Assembly: GCF_900109205.1 (NCBI RefSeq)
Contig: NZ_FNZB01000002.1
Coordinates: 372,001-436,000, forward strand
From: Sphingomonas sp. OV641
GTDB lineage: Bacteria; Pseudomonadota; Alphaproteobacteria; Sphingomonadales; Sphingomonadaceae
Direction: 5' to 3'
Length of the DNA stretch: 64,000 nt
Shown here one piece after another: positions 56,972 through 64,000 of this stretch. Made by a program: the position numbers and the translations under genes. The notes below the pieces were generated by a model. That model was not told the origin of the DNA, made no database searches, and saw only the letters and a program-made list of their open reading frames with translations. Each line of letters opens with the position of its first letter. The stretch's first letter is position 1.

Positions 56972-58707
56972 CGCCGCGCCTTTGCATCGAGCCACAGGGC
57001 GGTCAGCGCTGCCGGTGTAACCCCGCGAACGCGCGACGCCTCGCCCAGCGTGTTCGGCCTTGCCGTTCGCAAACGCTCCCGCATTTCGTTCGACAAGCCG
57101 GCGATCCGGTCAAGGTCGGCGCCCGCTGCGATGGTTACACGATCATCGTGCTTCATCCGCGCGATCTCCGCCGCCTGGCGTGCGAGATAGGGCGCGTATC
57201 GAACGTCTTCTTCATGCTCGCGGATCAGATCAGCATCCACATCCTCGGCAGTCGATCCGGCTTTCAGCCGCGCGCGCTGTGCCATTCGATCATCGATATG
57301 GGCGCGGCGTTCCGCCGACAGCAGCCCCAGCGCTTCTGCACTTTCAGACAGGCGCGTCTCGGCATTATCAGCCCTCAGGGCCAAGCGATATTCGGCGCGT
57401 GCGGTCAGCATACGATAGGGTTCGCTGATGCCCTGAAGCACCAGATCATCGACCATCACGCCGATGTAGCTGGCACTGCGGTCGGGGAGGAGCGGGGCCA
57501 GGCCAAGCGCCGCACCAGCGGCATTGGCGCCAGCTACCAGCCCTTGCGCAGCGGCTTCCTCATAGCCCGTCGTGCCATTGATCTGACCCGCCAGATACAG
57601 TCCCGTCAAATTTGGCAGGGCGAGTGTCGCATCGAGCGCGCGGGGGTCGATGTGATCATATTCGACCGCATAGCCGTGCATGGTGATGCGCACCTGCTCC
57701 AAGCCGACGATGGTGCGCAGGAATGCTTCCTGAACGTCCGCGGGTAGGGAGGTAGAAATACCATTTGGGTAGACGATCGGATCGTCCAGCCCTTCCGGCT
57801 CCAAGAAGATCTGATGCCCGTCGCGATCTCCGAAGCGGCGGATCTTGTCTTCGATCGACGGGCAATAACGTGGGCCTTGCCCCTCGATGGCGCCAGTCTG
57901 CAACGGCGAGCGATGCAGGTTCTCGGCGATGATCGTATGGGCGGCTTGGCTGGTCCGCGTGATCGCACAGGCCAATTGCGGGAGCAGGCGCTTCCGCGTC
58001 ATCGGCGACATGGTCCAGGGATCCACGTCCGACGGCTGCGGTTCCAGTCGCGCCCAGTCGATCGTGCGGCCGTCGAGGCGCGGTGGAGTGCCGGTCTTCA
58101 GCCGACCCATGGGAAGCTTCAGTTCGCGCAATTGCGCCGCCAGCGGAAGGGCCGAGGCCTCATCAACCCGTCCGCCTGACTGCTGCTCTTCACCGCGAAA
58201 CAACTTGCCGCCGAGGAACGTGCCGGTCGCGAGAACGATGGCACGTCCGCTTACTTCTTGGCCGGAGGATAGCGCAACGCCCTCCACCCGATCCCCAACC
58301 ACGATCAGGGCAACCGCTTCGCCAGCGATAATCGTGATGCCCGCTTCAGCTCCGATCATGCGCCTGATGGCAGCAGCGTACAGCCGGCGATCCGCCTGGA
58401 TCCTGGGGCCTTGGACCGCCAGCCCCTTGCTCCGGTTGAGCATGCGATGGTGAATGGCCGCGGCATCTGCCGCTCGCGCCATCAGGCCGTCATAGGCATC
58501 CACCTCGCGCACCAGATGACCCTTCCCCAAGCCACCGATAGAGGGATTACATGACATCGCACCGATGCGGCTGGGATCATGGCTGATAAGGGCAACGTGC
58601 GCGCCCCGGCGCGCTGCCGCCGCCGCCGCTTCCGTGCCAGCGTGACCGCCACCGATCACGATAACGTCAAACGATTGTTCCACGTGAAACACTACTTTCC
58701 GAGGCAA
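56968..58707 (-). CDS. mnmG: tRNA modification FAD enzyme MnmG, shortened C-terminal domain
   Basis: A protein of 579 residues (GidA) that with MnmE makes the cmnm5 group on wobble uridines. The FAD-binding motif [21 protein letters not shown], the Cys-containing [19 protein letters not shown], and [11 protein letters not shown] are intact. E. coli MnmG has 629 residues. The shortfall lies in the C-terminal helical domain: after [20 protein letters not shown] only a short stretch ([16 protein letters not shown]) precedes [17 protein letters not shown], where relatives have about 40 more residues. The last helices are normal. The start overlaps mnmE by 16 bases and contains a parS site. Confidence 0.93.
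   Translation of the reverse strand: MPRKVVFHVEQSFDVIVIGGGHAGTEAAAAAARRGAHVALISHDPSRIGAMSCNPSIGGLGKGHLVREVDAYDGLMARAADAAAIHHRMLNRSKGLAVQGPRIQADRRLYAAAIRRMIGAEAGITIIAGEAVALIVVGDRVEGVALSSGQEVSGRAIVLATGTFLGGKLFRGEEQQSGGRVDEASALPLAAQLRELKLPMGRLKTGTPPRLDGRTIDWARLEPQPSDVDPWTMSPMTRKRLLPQLACAITRTSQAAHTIIAENLHRSPLQTGAIEGQGPRYCPSIEDKIRRFGDRDGHQIFLEPEGLDDPIVYPNGISTSLPADVQEAFLRTIVGLEQVRITMHGYAVEYDHIDPRALDATLALPNLTGLYLAGQINGTTGYEEAAAQGLVAGANAAGAALGLAPLLPDRSASYIGVMVDDLVLQGISEPYRMLTARAEYRLALRADNAETRLSESAEALGLLSAERRAHIDDRMAQRARLKAGSTAEDVDADLIREHEEDVRYAPYLARQAAEIARMKHDDRVTIAAGADLDRIAGLSNEMRERLRTARPNTLGEASRVRGVTPAALTALWLDAKARR
58676..58691. other. parS: parS centromere site at the start of mnmG
   Basis: TGTTCCACGTGAAACA fits the parS consensus with one break in palindromy. 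It encodes FHVEQ in MnmG and abuts the last base of the mnmE stop codon. It is 2.3 kb from the first site and about 18.6 kb from the putative origin. Confidence 0.88.
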
Positions 58708-59963
58708 AAACGGCCGAACAACGCATCCAGCATCGCTTCCGTCGCGTCGATGCCGAGCAGGCCGGCGAGCGCGCGAGACGCTGTACGTACTTCTTCTGCG
58801 CGCAACAACAAGTCACCGTCATCGCTGAAACGCGCCAGTGCAGCCCGCGCCGACGCTAGCGCTTGTCGCTGCGTCTCATGAAACGTTGCGCCGTTGGCGT
58901 CACCCAACACCGATGAGCCGCGTTTTTCAATGACAGCCCACAATCGGTCGATGCTCTCGAGGTCGAGGGTAGATGTTCCAACCGCCGCTGACGGAACCGC
59001 CGGACGTTGATCAGCACGAGCGTGCACCGCAATGGCGCGCGGGTCAGGTGAAGGATCGTCACTCAGATCTAGGATGATATCCGCTGCGGCGAGGGCCTCA
59101 CGCGCACGAACGATGCCGATCTGTTCGATAGGATCGTCCGTCTCGTCGCGCAGCCCGGCCGTATCGGTGAGGAGGTAGACGTTCCCGCGCCGCACCACGC
59201 TCGCCTCCACCCGGTCCCGCGTCGTGCCTGCTATCGGAGAGACGATGGCAGCCTCTCGGCCGATCAGAGCATTCAGCAGCGATGACTTGCCGGCGTTGGG
59301 CGGCCCGACCAGCACCACCCGAATCCCGTCGCGATATCGTTCGACCGACGGGCGGGCGAGCACCCGATCCAACTCCGCTACAAGCGCCTCGACCTCCTCC
59401 TCGATCGACCGGAGGTCGATCGGCGTGACGTCGTCTTCATCATCGAAATCAATGCCTGCCTCGATCAGCGCCGCGACGCGGGACAGCGCGTCCATCCATC
59501 CGGTGATCATCACGCTCACCGCACCATCCGCGCTTTCGATCGCCATCCGCCGTTGCTGCTCGGTCTCCGCCTCGAGCAGGTCCGCCAATCCCTGCGCCTG
59601 GATCAGATCAATGCGGCCATTGGCAAGTGCGCGACGCGTGAACTCGCCCGGCTCCGCCAGCCGCAGCCCGGGCTGGCATCCCAGCGCCCGCTCCACCGCC
59701 GCCACAACCGCACGTCCGCCGTGAAGGTGAAACTCGACGAGATCCTCGCCAGTGGCGGTAGCGGGGCCGGGAAAGATCAGGACCAGCGCCTGGTCCAGCA
59801 CCGCCCCGATATGGTCCGTCAACCGCCGCAGCGCAGCGCGGCGGGGCGCGGGGAGCGATCCGGCAAGCTTCGTGGCCGCTGCCATCGCATCGGGGCCACT
59901 GATGCGCAAAACGGCGATGGCGGCGGGCGGGCGGCCGCTGGACACCGCGTAGATCGTGTCCAT
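58692..59963 (-). CDS. mnmE: tRNA modification GTPase MnmE with degenerate G4 motif
   Basis: A protein of 423 residues (TrmE). The N-terminal folate-binding domain starts [20 protein letters not shown] and has [10 protein letters not shown] and the [19 protein letters not shown] segment. The G domain has P-loop [13 protein letters not shown]2 GTTRDRVEA and G3 [11 protein letters not shown]. The G4 motif NKxD, which sets guanine specificity, appears as ARAD in [12 protein letters not shown]. The C-terminal CLGK motif is intact. The ATG shares one base with the stop of the DUF6489 gene. Confidence 0.94.
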   Translation of the reverse strand: MDTIYAVSSGRPPAAIAVLRISGPDAMAAATKLAGSLPAPRRAALRRLTDHIGAVLDQALVLIFPGPATATGEDLVEFHLHGGRAVVAAVERALGCQPGLRLAEPGEFTRRALANGRIDLIQAQGLADLLEAETEQQRRMAIESADGAVSVMITGWMDALSRVAALIEAGIDFDDEDDVTPIDLRSIEEEVEALVAELDRVLARPSVERYRDGIRVVLVGPPNAGKSSLLNALIGREAAIVSPIAGTTRDRVEASVVRRGNVYLLTDTAGLRDETDDPIEQIGIVRAREALAAADIILDLSDDPSPDPRAIAVHARADQRPAVPSAAVGTSTLDLESIDRLWAVIEKRGSSVLGDANGATFHETQRQALASARAALARFSDDGDLLLRAEEVRTASRALAGLLGIDATEAMLDALFGRFCLGK

Positions 59964-60199
59964 CAACCGCCGGGCTTGGCCGCGGTTTCGAACATGCGCC
60001 GCCACATCGCGGTGCCGGCTTCGCCCATCGGCGCCCAGCTTTTCATGATCGCCTCCAGCGCTTCCGGCGCCTGCGTGCTTTGTTCCAGCGACTTTTGCAG
60101 CAGCGCGACATAGCGATCCTGCAAAGGGGCGAGATCGGGCAGGCCCATGAACCGCCGCGCTTCTTCCGGTGAACAATCGATTTCGATGGTGACCTTCAT
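59963..60199 (-). CDS. DUF6489 family small protein
   Basis: A protein of 78 residues starting MKVTIEIDCSPEEARRFMGL, then LAPLQDRYVALLQKSLEQS and WAPMGEAGTAMWRRMF. This is a conserved alphaproteobacterial small protein that commonly precedes mnmE; its function is unknown. AGGGAG lies upstream of the ATG. It is the first gene of the mnmE-mnmG-rsmG-parA-parB run. Confidence 0.82.
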   Translation of the reverse strand: MKVTIEIDCSPEEARRFMGLPDLAPLQDRYVALLQKSLEQSTQAPEALEAIMKSWAPMGEAGTAMWRRMFETAAKPGG

Positions 60200-60321
60200 T
60201 GATCACGCTCCCTTGAGCAGTCCCCGTAGGGACGATAGCGTCACTGACGCGCCATCTATGCCCGTTATGCGGCTTTCATCGCAACCGCATCGCGGGCCGA
60301 CATCAACTGAGAGGATTGCAC

Positions 60322-61023
60322 ATGGGTGAGATGATCGACGTCACGGCATTGAACGGCGAAGGTATGTTCAAGGCCTATCGCGCGGACCCGAGCGGAACGC
60401 CGACCGCCGCGATCATCGTCATCCAGGAGGTGTTCGGCGTGAACCCTGGCATTCGCCAGAAGTGCGACCGGCTGGCGGAGCAGGGATATCTCGCCATCGC
60501 GCCTGACCTGTTCTGGCGGATCGCACCCGGCGTGGAGCTGAACCCCGACGTCCCGGCCGAGCTGCAGCGCGGTCTCGACCTGTTCGGCCAGTTCGATCAG
60601 GATGCCGGCATCCGCGACATCGAGGCGACGATCCATCAGGCGCGCCAGCTGCTCGGCGGCACCGGCAAGGTCGGTGCGGTCGGCTATTGTCTCGGCGGTC
60701 GCCTGGCGTTCATGACGGCGTGCCGGACGGACATCAATGCGGCGGTCGGCTATTACGGCGTCGGCATTGATGGCCTGCTGGGTGAAAAGCACGCCATCGC
60801 GCATCCGGTGCTGCTGCACATCGCCGGTGACGACGGCTTCGTCGACAAGGCGACGCAGCAGAAGATGCATGAGGGGTTGGACGACCATCCGAAGGTGACT
60901 TTGTACGACTACCCCGGTGAGGACCACGGCTTCGCGACTGAGATGGGCGATCGCCGTTCGGAAGAGGCCGCCCAGCTAGCGGATGACCGGACCGCCGCCT
61001 TCTTCCGCGAGCATTTGGCCTGA
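60322..61023 (+). CDS. dienelactone hydrolase family protein
   Basis: A protein of 233 residues with the alpha/beta fold. The catalytic Cys is in VGYCLGGRLAF, the Asp in IAGDDGFVD and the His in PGEDHGFAT, the DLH triad. IVIQEVFGVNPGIRQKCDRLA, with the Glu that interacts with the Cys, is also typical. It may act on lactones or related esters; no aromatic-degradation genes are near. The start follows GAGGA by six bases. Confidence 0.9.
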   Translation: MGEMIDVTALNGEGMFKAYRADPSGTPTAAIIVIQEVFGVNPGIRQKCDRLAEQGYLAIAPDLFWRIAPGVELNPDVPAELQRGLDLFGQFDQDAGIRDIEATIHQARQLLGGTGKVGAVGYCLGGRLAFMTACRTDINAAVGYYGVGIDGLLGEKHAIAHPVLLHIAGDDGFVDKATQQKMHEGLDDHPKVTLYDYPGEDHGFATEMGDRRSEEAAQLADDRTAAFFREHLA

Positions 61024-61101
61024 TGATCGCCGCGGATCGCTTTCCCTCGATCGGGAAGGCGATCCGCTATCGGCAGCCGTCCGGCTCCGGACGGGCTCAG
61101 C

Positions 61102-61851
61102 TCAGGCGGCTGCTTTCGTTTCCGTGATGAGCGACAGGATCTGCGCGGCAAGCGGCTTGGGGCAGATGAGCAGGTCGGGAAGGTAAGTGTCTTCCTGATT
61201 GTACACCAATGGGCTGCCGTCGATGCGCGAGCAATGCAGCCCGTGCGCCAGCGCCACCGCGACCGGTGCCGCCGAATCCCACTCGAACTGGCCGCCCGAG
61301 TGAAGGTAGATATCGGCCTCGCCGCGCACCACTGCCATCGCCTTGGCCCCGGCCGAACCCATCGGGACCAGCGTCGCGCCCAGCCGTTCGGCAACGCTCA
61401 CAGCCTCGGCAGCCGGCCTTGTACGGCTAACCAACATACGAAGCGGGCTTCCCGGTGCGGGAACGGCCTGTGGCTGATCGGATCGAAGCACCATTCCGGC
61501 ACCCGGCAGCGCCACCGCGCCAACGGTTGCAACGCCATCGATCGTCAGCCCGACGTGAACCGCCCAGTCCTGCCGCGCTTCGCCATATTCGCGCGTGCCA
61601 TCCACCGGATCGACGATCCACACTCGCGATTTGCCGAGCCGCTCGCCATCGCACTTCATTTCTTCGGACAGCAGGCCATCGTCGGGGCGCGCTTCGCGGA
61701 TGGCATGAACCAGGAACTGGTTCGCCGTCTGGTCGCCGGCCTTGCCCAGCGCCTTGGCCGAAAACACGCCGGACTCCCGCACTTCCAGCAGGATCCGACC
61801 GGCGGTTTCCGCCAGATGCGCGGCCAACTCCGCATCGGTCATGTTGGTCAT
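61102..61851 (-). CDS. cysQ: 3'(2'),5'-bisphosphate nucleotidase CysQ
   Basis: A protein of 249 residues of the inositol monophosphatase superfamily. The metal-binding motifs are LLSEEMKCD and [13 protein letters not shown] (Asp-Pro-x-Asp-Gly-Thr), with the C-terminal [19 protein letters not shown]. It removes the 3'-phosphate from PAP during sulfate assimilation. The ATG overlaps the cysNC stop by four bases. Confidence 0.93.
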   Translation of the reverse strand: MTNMTDAELAAHLAETAGRILLEVRESGVFSAKALGKAGDQTANQFLVHAIREARPDDGLLSEEMKCDGERLGKSRVWIVDPVDGTREYGEARQDWAVHVGLTIDGVATVGAVALPGAGMVLRSDQPQAVPAPGSPLRMLVSRTRPAAEAVSVAERLGATLVPMGSAGAKAMAVVRGEADIYLHSGGQFEWDSAAPVAVALAHGLHCSRIDGSPLVYNQEDTYLPDLLICPKPLAAQILSLITETKAAA

Positions 61852-63761
61852 GGAATGATCCTCTTGATGATCAGCTCGGCTGCTTCATCGGGCGTCATCG
61901 CCGTGGTGTCGATGCGGATCTCGGGATCTTCCGGGGGTTCATAGGGGCTATCGATACCCGTGAAGTTGGCGAGCTGCCCCGACCGTGCCTTGGCATACAG
62001 GCCCTTCACGTCGCGCTTCTCCGCCTCCGCCAGCGGCGTGTCGATATGAACCTCGATGAACTCGCCCGGCTGCATCATCTGGCGCACCATCTCCCGCTCT
62101 GCACGGAACGGAGAGATGAAGGCAGTGATCACGATCAGCCCGGCATCGGTCATCAGCCTGGCGACTTCGCCGACACGCCGGATGTTTTCCACCCGATCGG
62201 CATCGGTGAAGCCCAGATCCTTGTTCAACCCGTGGCGCACATTGTCGCCGTCGAGCAGGAAGGTGTGGCGGTTCATCCGCACCAGCTTCTTTTCCACGAC
62301 ATTGGCAATGGTGGATTTGCCCGCGCCGGACAGGCCGGTGAACCACAGCACCACCGGCTTTTGATTCTTCAGGCTGGCGAGCGTGTCGCGGCTAACGTCG
62401 GTCGGTTGCCAATGGATGTTCTGCGACCGGCGCAGGCTGAAGTGCAGCATGCCCGCCGCCACAGTGGCGTTGGTCAGCTTGTCGACCAGAATGAAGCCGC
62501 CGAGCGCCCGGTTGTCCGCATAAGGCTCGAACACCAAGGGCTTGTCGGTGGAAAGGTTGGCGACGCCGATGGCGTTCAGGTCCAGCGTCTTGGCCGCCAG
62601 CTGCTCCAGCGTGTTGACGTTGACCTGATATTTCGGCGCCTGAACCGTCGCGGTCGCGGTCTGCGTGCCCAGCTTGAGCCAATAGGAGCGGCCTGGCAGC
62701 ATCTCGTCCTCGGCCATCCACACGATCGTGGCCTCGAACTGATCCGCCACCTGGGGCGGCGCGCTGGCGACCGCAATCACGTCTCCGCGTGAACAATCCA
62801 CCTCGTCGGTCAGGGTAAGGGTTATCGACTGGCCAGCCACCGCCTCGTCCAGATCGCCGTCCAGCGTGACAATGCGGGCGACCTTGGACGTCTTGCCGGA
62901 GGGAAGGATGCGGACGGGATCACCGGGCCGGATGGTGCCGGTCGCAACCAGACCGGCAAAGCCGCGAAAGTCGAGGTTGGGGCGGTTGACCCATTGCACC
63001 GGCAGGCGGAACGGTTTTGCCTGATCGGCCTCCGCGTCCAGCTCCACGGCCTCGAGATGCGCGACAAGGCTCGGCCCCGTGTACCAGGGCGTGTTGGGCG
63101 AAGGGGCAGTGATGTTGTCGCCCTTGAAGCCGGAGATCGGCATGGCGGTGAACGCATCAAGGCCGATCGATCCCGCAAACGTCCGGTAATCGGCCACAAT
63201 CTCGTCGAAGATCGCCTGATCATAACCGACCAGGTCCATCTTGTTCACCGCCAGCACCACGTTTCGGATGCCGATCAGATGGGCAAGATAGGAATGCCGC
63301 CGGGTCTGGGTGAGCACGCCCTTGCGCGCGTCAACCAGGATCACGGCGAGATCGGCGGTCGACGCTCCCGTCACCATGTTGCGCGTATATTGTTCATGGC
63401 CGGGCGTATCGGCGACGATGAACTTGCGTTTCTCGGTGGCGAAGAAGCGATAGGCGACGTCGATGGTGATGCCCTGCTCCCGCTCGGCGGCGAGGCCGTC
63501 GACCAGCAGGGCGAAATCGATCTCCTGACCCTGCGTGCCGACCTTCTTCGAGTCACTCTCGAGTGCGGCGAGCTGGTCCTCGAAGATCATCTTCGAATCA
63601 TACAGCAGCCGGCCGATCAGCGTCGATTTGCCGTCGTCGACACTGCCGCAGGTGATGAAGCGCAGCAGCGATTTGTGCTGATGACGATCGAGATAGGCGT
63701 CGATGTCCTCGGCGACGAGGGCGTCGACCTGATAGACGGGTTCTTGGGCGGTGCTGGCCAT
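61848..63761 (-). CDS. cysNC: fused sulfate adenylyltransferase subunit 1 / APS kinase
   Basis: A protein of 637 residues. The N-terminal CysN GTPase has [36 protein letters not shown] and NKMDLVGYD, followed by EF-Tu-like beta-barrel domains. The C-terminal APS kinase has [15 protein letters not shown] and [15 protein letters not shown]. It activates sulfate to APS and then PAPS. The start at 63761 has GAGG five bases upstream. CysD is encoded next upstream. Confidence 0.96.
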   Translation of the reverse strand: MASTAQEPVYQVDALVAEDIDAYLDRHQHKSLLRFITCGSVDDGKSTLIGRLLYDSKMIFEDQLAALESDSKKVGTQGQEIDFALLVDGLAAEREQGITIDVAYRFFATEKRKFIVADTPGHEQYTRNMVTGASTADLAVILVDARKGVLTQTRRHSYLAHLIGIRNVVLAVNKMDLVGYDQAIFDEIVADYRTFAGSIGLDAFTAMPISGFKGDNITAPSPNTPWYTGPSLVAHLEAVELDAEADQAKPFRLPVQWVNRPNLDFRGFAGLVATGTIRPGDPVRILPSGKTSKVARIVTLDGDLDEAVAGQSITLTLTDEVDCSRGDVIAVASAPPQVADQFEATIVWMAEDEMLPGRSYWLKLGTQTATATVQAPKYQVNVNTLEQLAAKTLDLNAIGVANLSTDKPLVFEPYADNRALGGFILVDKLTNATVAAGMLHFSLRRSQNIHWQPTDVSRDTLASLKNQKPVVLWFTGLSGAGKSTIANVVEKKLVRMNRHTFLLDGDNVRHGLNKDLGFTDADRVENIRRVGEVARLMTDAGLIVITAFISPFRAEREMVRQMMQPGEFIEVHIDTPLAEAEKRDVKGLYAKARSGQLANFTGIDSPYEPPEDPEIRIDTTAMTPDEAAELIIKRIIP

Positions 63762-63769
63762 ACTTACCT

Positions 63770-63863
63770 CGTCATTCCCGCGCAGGTGAGAATCCATGAA
63801 CTCGATGGTTCGTGATGATCGAGACGGCAGCGCGTGTGGATCCCCGCCTTTGCGGGGACGACG
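63770..63863. repeat. intergenic imperfect inverted repeat between cysD and cysNC
   Basis: CGTCATTCCCGCGCAGG-type sequence at 63770-63797 is mirrored by TGGATCCCCGCCTTTGCGGG-type sequence at 63835-63863, about 70 percent complementary. This is the outline of the dispersed GTCATTCCCGC...GCGGGGA(T)GAC repeats seen between genes in many Proteobacteria. The element separates two genes of one operon. Confidence 0.7.
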
Positions 63864-63927
63864 GTGGAGCTGGGGCGACGGTCCTCGCCACTCACGCCAA
63901 CCTGCTGCAAAGTGATACCTTGCAGCA

Positions 63928-64000
63928 TCAGAAATACCCCTCCTGCTTCTTCTTCTCCATGCTTGCCGAGCCCGCGTCCTTGTCGATCGCACGGCCCTGC
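63928..64000 (-). CDS. cysD: sulfate adenylyltransferase subunit 2, C-terminal end
   Basis: Only the last 24 codons are in the window. They read [20 protein letters not shown] and end YF before the stop. This is the typical CysD C-terminus, and the position directly before cysNC confirms it. CysD forms the ATP sulfurylase with the CysN domain. Confidence 0.93.
   Translation of the reverse strand, partial: QGRAIDKDAGSASMEKKKQEGYF

Noticed and set aside
1..64000. CRISPR arrays, insertion sequences, prophage, tRNA or rRNA genes
   Set aside because: No regularly spaced repeats, transposase motifs, phage genes, tRNA arms or rRNA sequence were seen in the gaps between genes.

Overview
The window looks like chromosomal DNA of a GC-rich alphaproteobacterium of the Sphingomonadaceae (Sphingomonas type). 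The evidence is gene content and order: dnaQ-coaE-aroE-maf-ppsR facing hemE-hemJ-rho, mnmE-mnmG-rsmG-parA-parB, leuS-lptE-holA, pyrE-pdxJ-acpS-lepB, and alphaproteobacterial families such as DUF3576, DUF6489, DUF1491 and MmcB. GTG and TTG starts and 1-4 base stop/start overlaps are frequent. I see no tRNA, rRNA, CRISPR array, insertion sequence or prophage, and no gene-free stretch above 300 bases.

Layout: 1-16 kb holds a partial Wzx-type flippase, an epoxide hydrolase, cytochrome oxidase subunits I and II (ctaD, ctaC), pyrE-pdxJ-acpS-lepB with a permease and maiA, a cell-surface glycosylation locus (9.8-15.1 kb) and infC. A TonB-dependent receptor lies at 16-19 kb. From 19 to 40 kb, 22 consecutive genes lie on the minus strand: glnD, a MacAB-TolC-like exporter, an acyl-CoA carboxylase cluster with bioB, then ptsN-hpf and dnaQ-coaE-aroE-maf-ppsR.

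The gap 39957-40237, between ppsR and hemE, is very probably the chromosomal replication origin. It has one perfect DnaA box, three one-mismatch boxes and six GANTC (CcrM) sites in 151 bases, and gene direction flips here. Seven plus-strand genes follow (hemE, hemJ, rho, a terC-family gene, lolA, xth, ribA). The segregation block lies 16-19 kb to the right: parA, parB and two parS sites, one inside rsmG and one at the start of mnmG. Relative to the order known from Caulobacter, where mnmE-mnmG-rsmG-parA-parB runs outward from rho, this block is inverted. The window ends in sulfate assimilation (cysQ, cysNC, partial cysD).

I found no convincing wholly new system. The items most worth a second look are the origin with its GANTC cluster, the inverted par block, a MnmG with an apparent internal deletion beside a MnmE with a degenerate G4 motif, an infC whose Shine-Dalgarno points to an AUC start, a C-rich rho leader, and a small glycosylation operon containing a DUF2141 protein.
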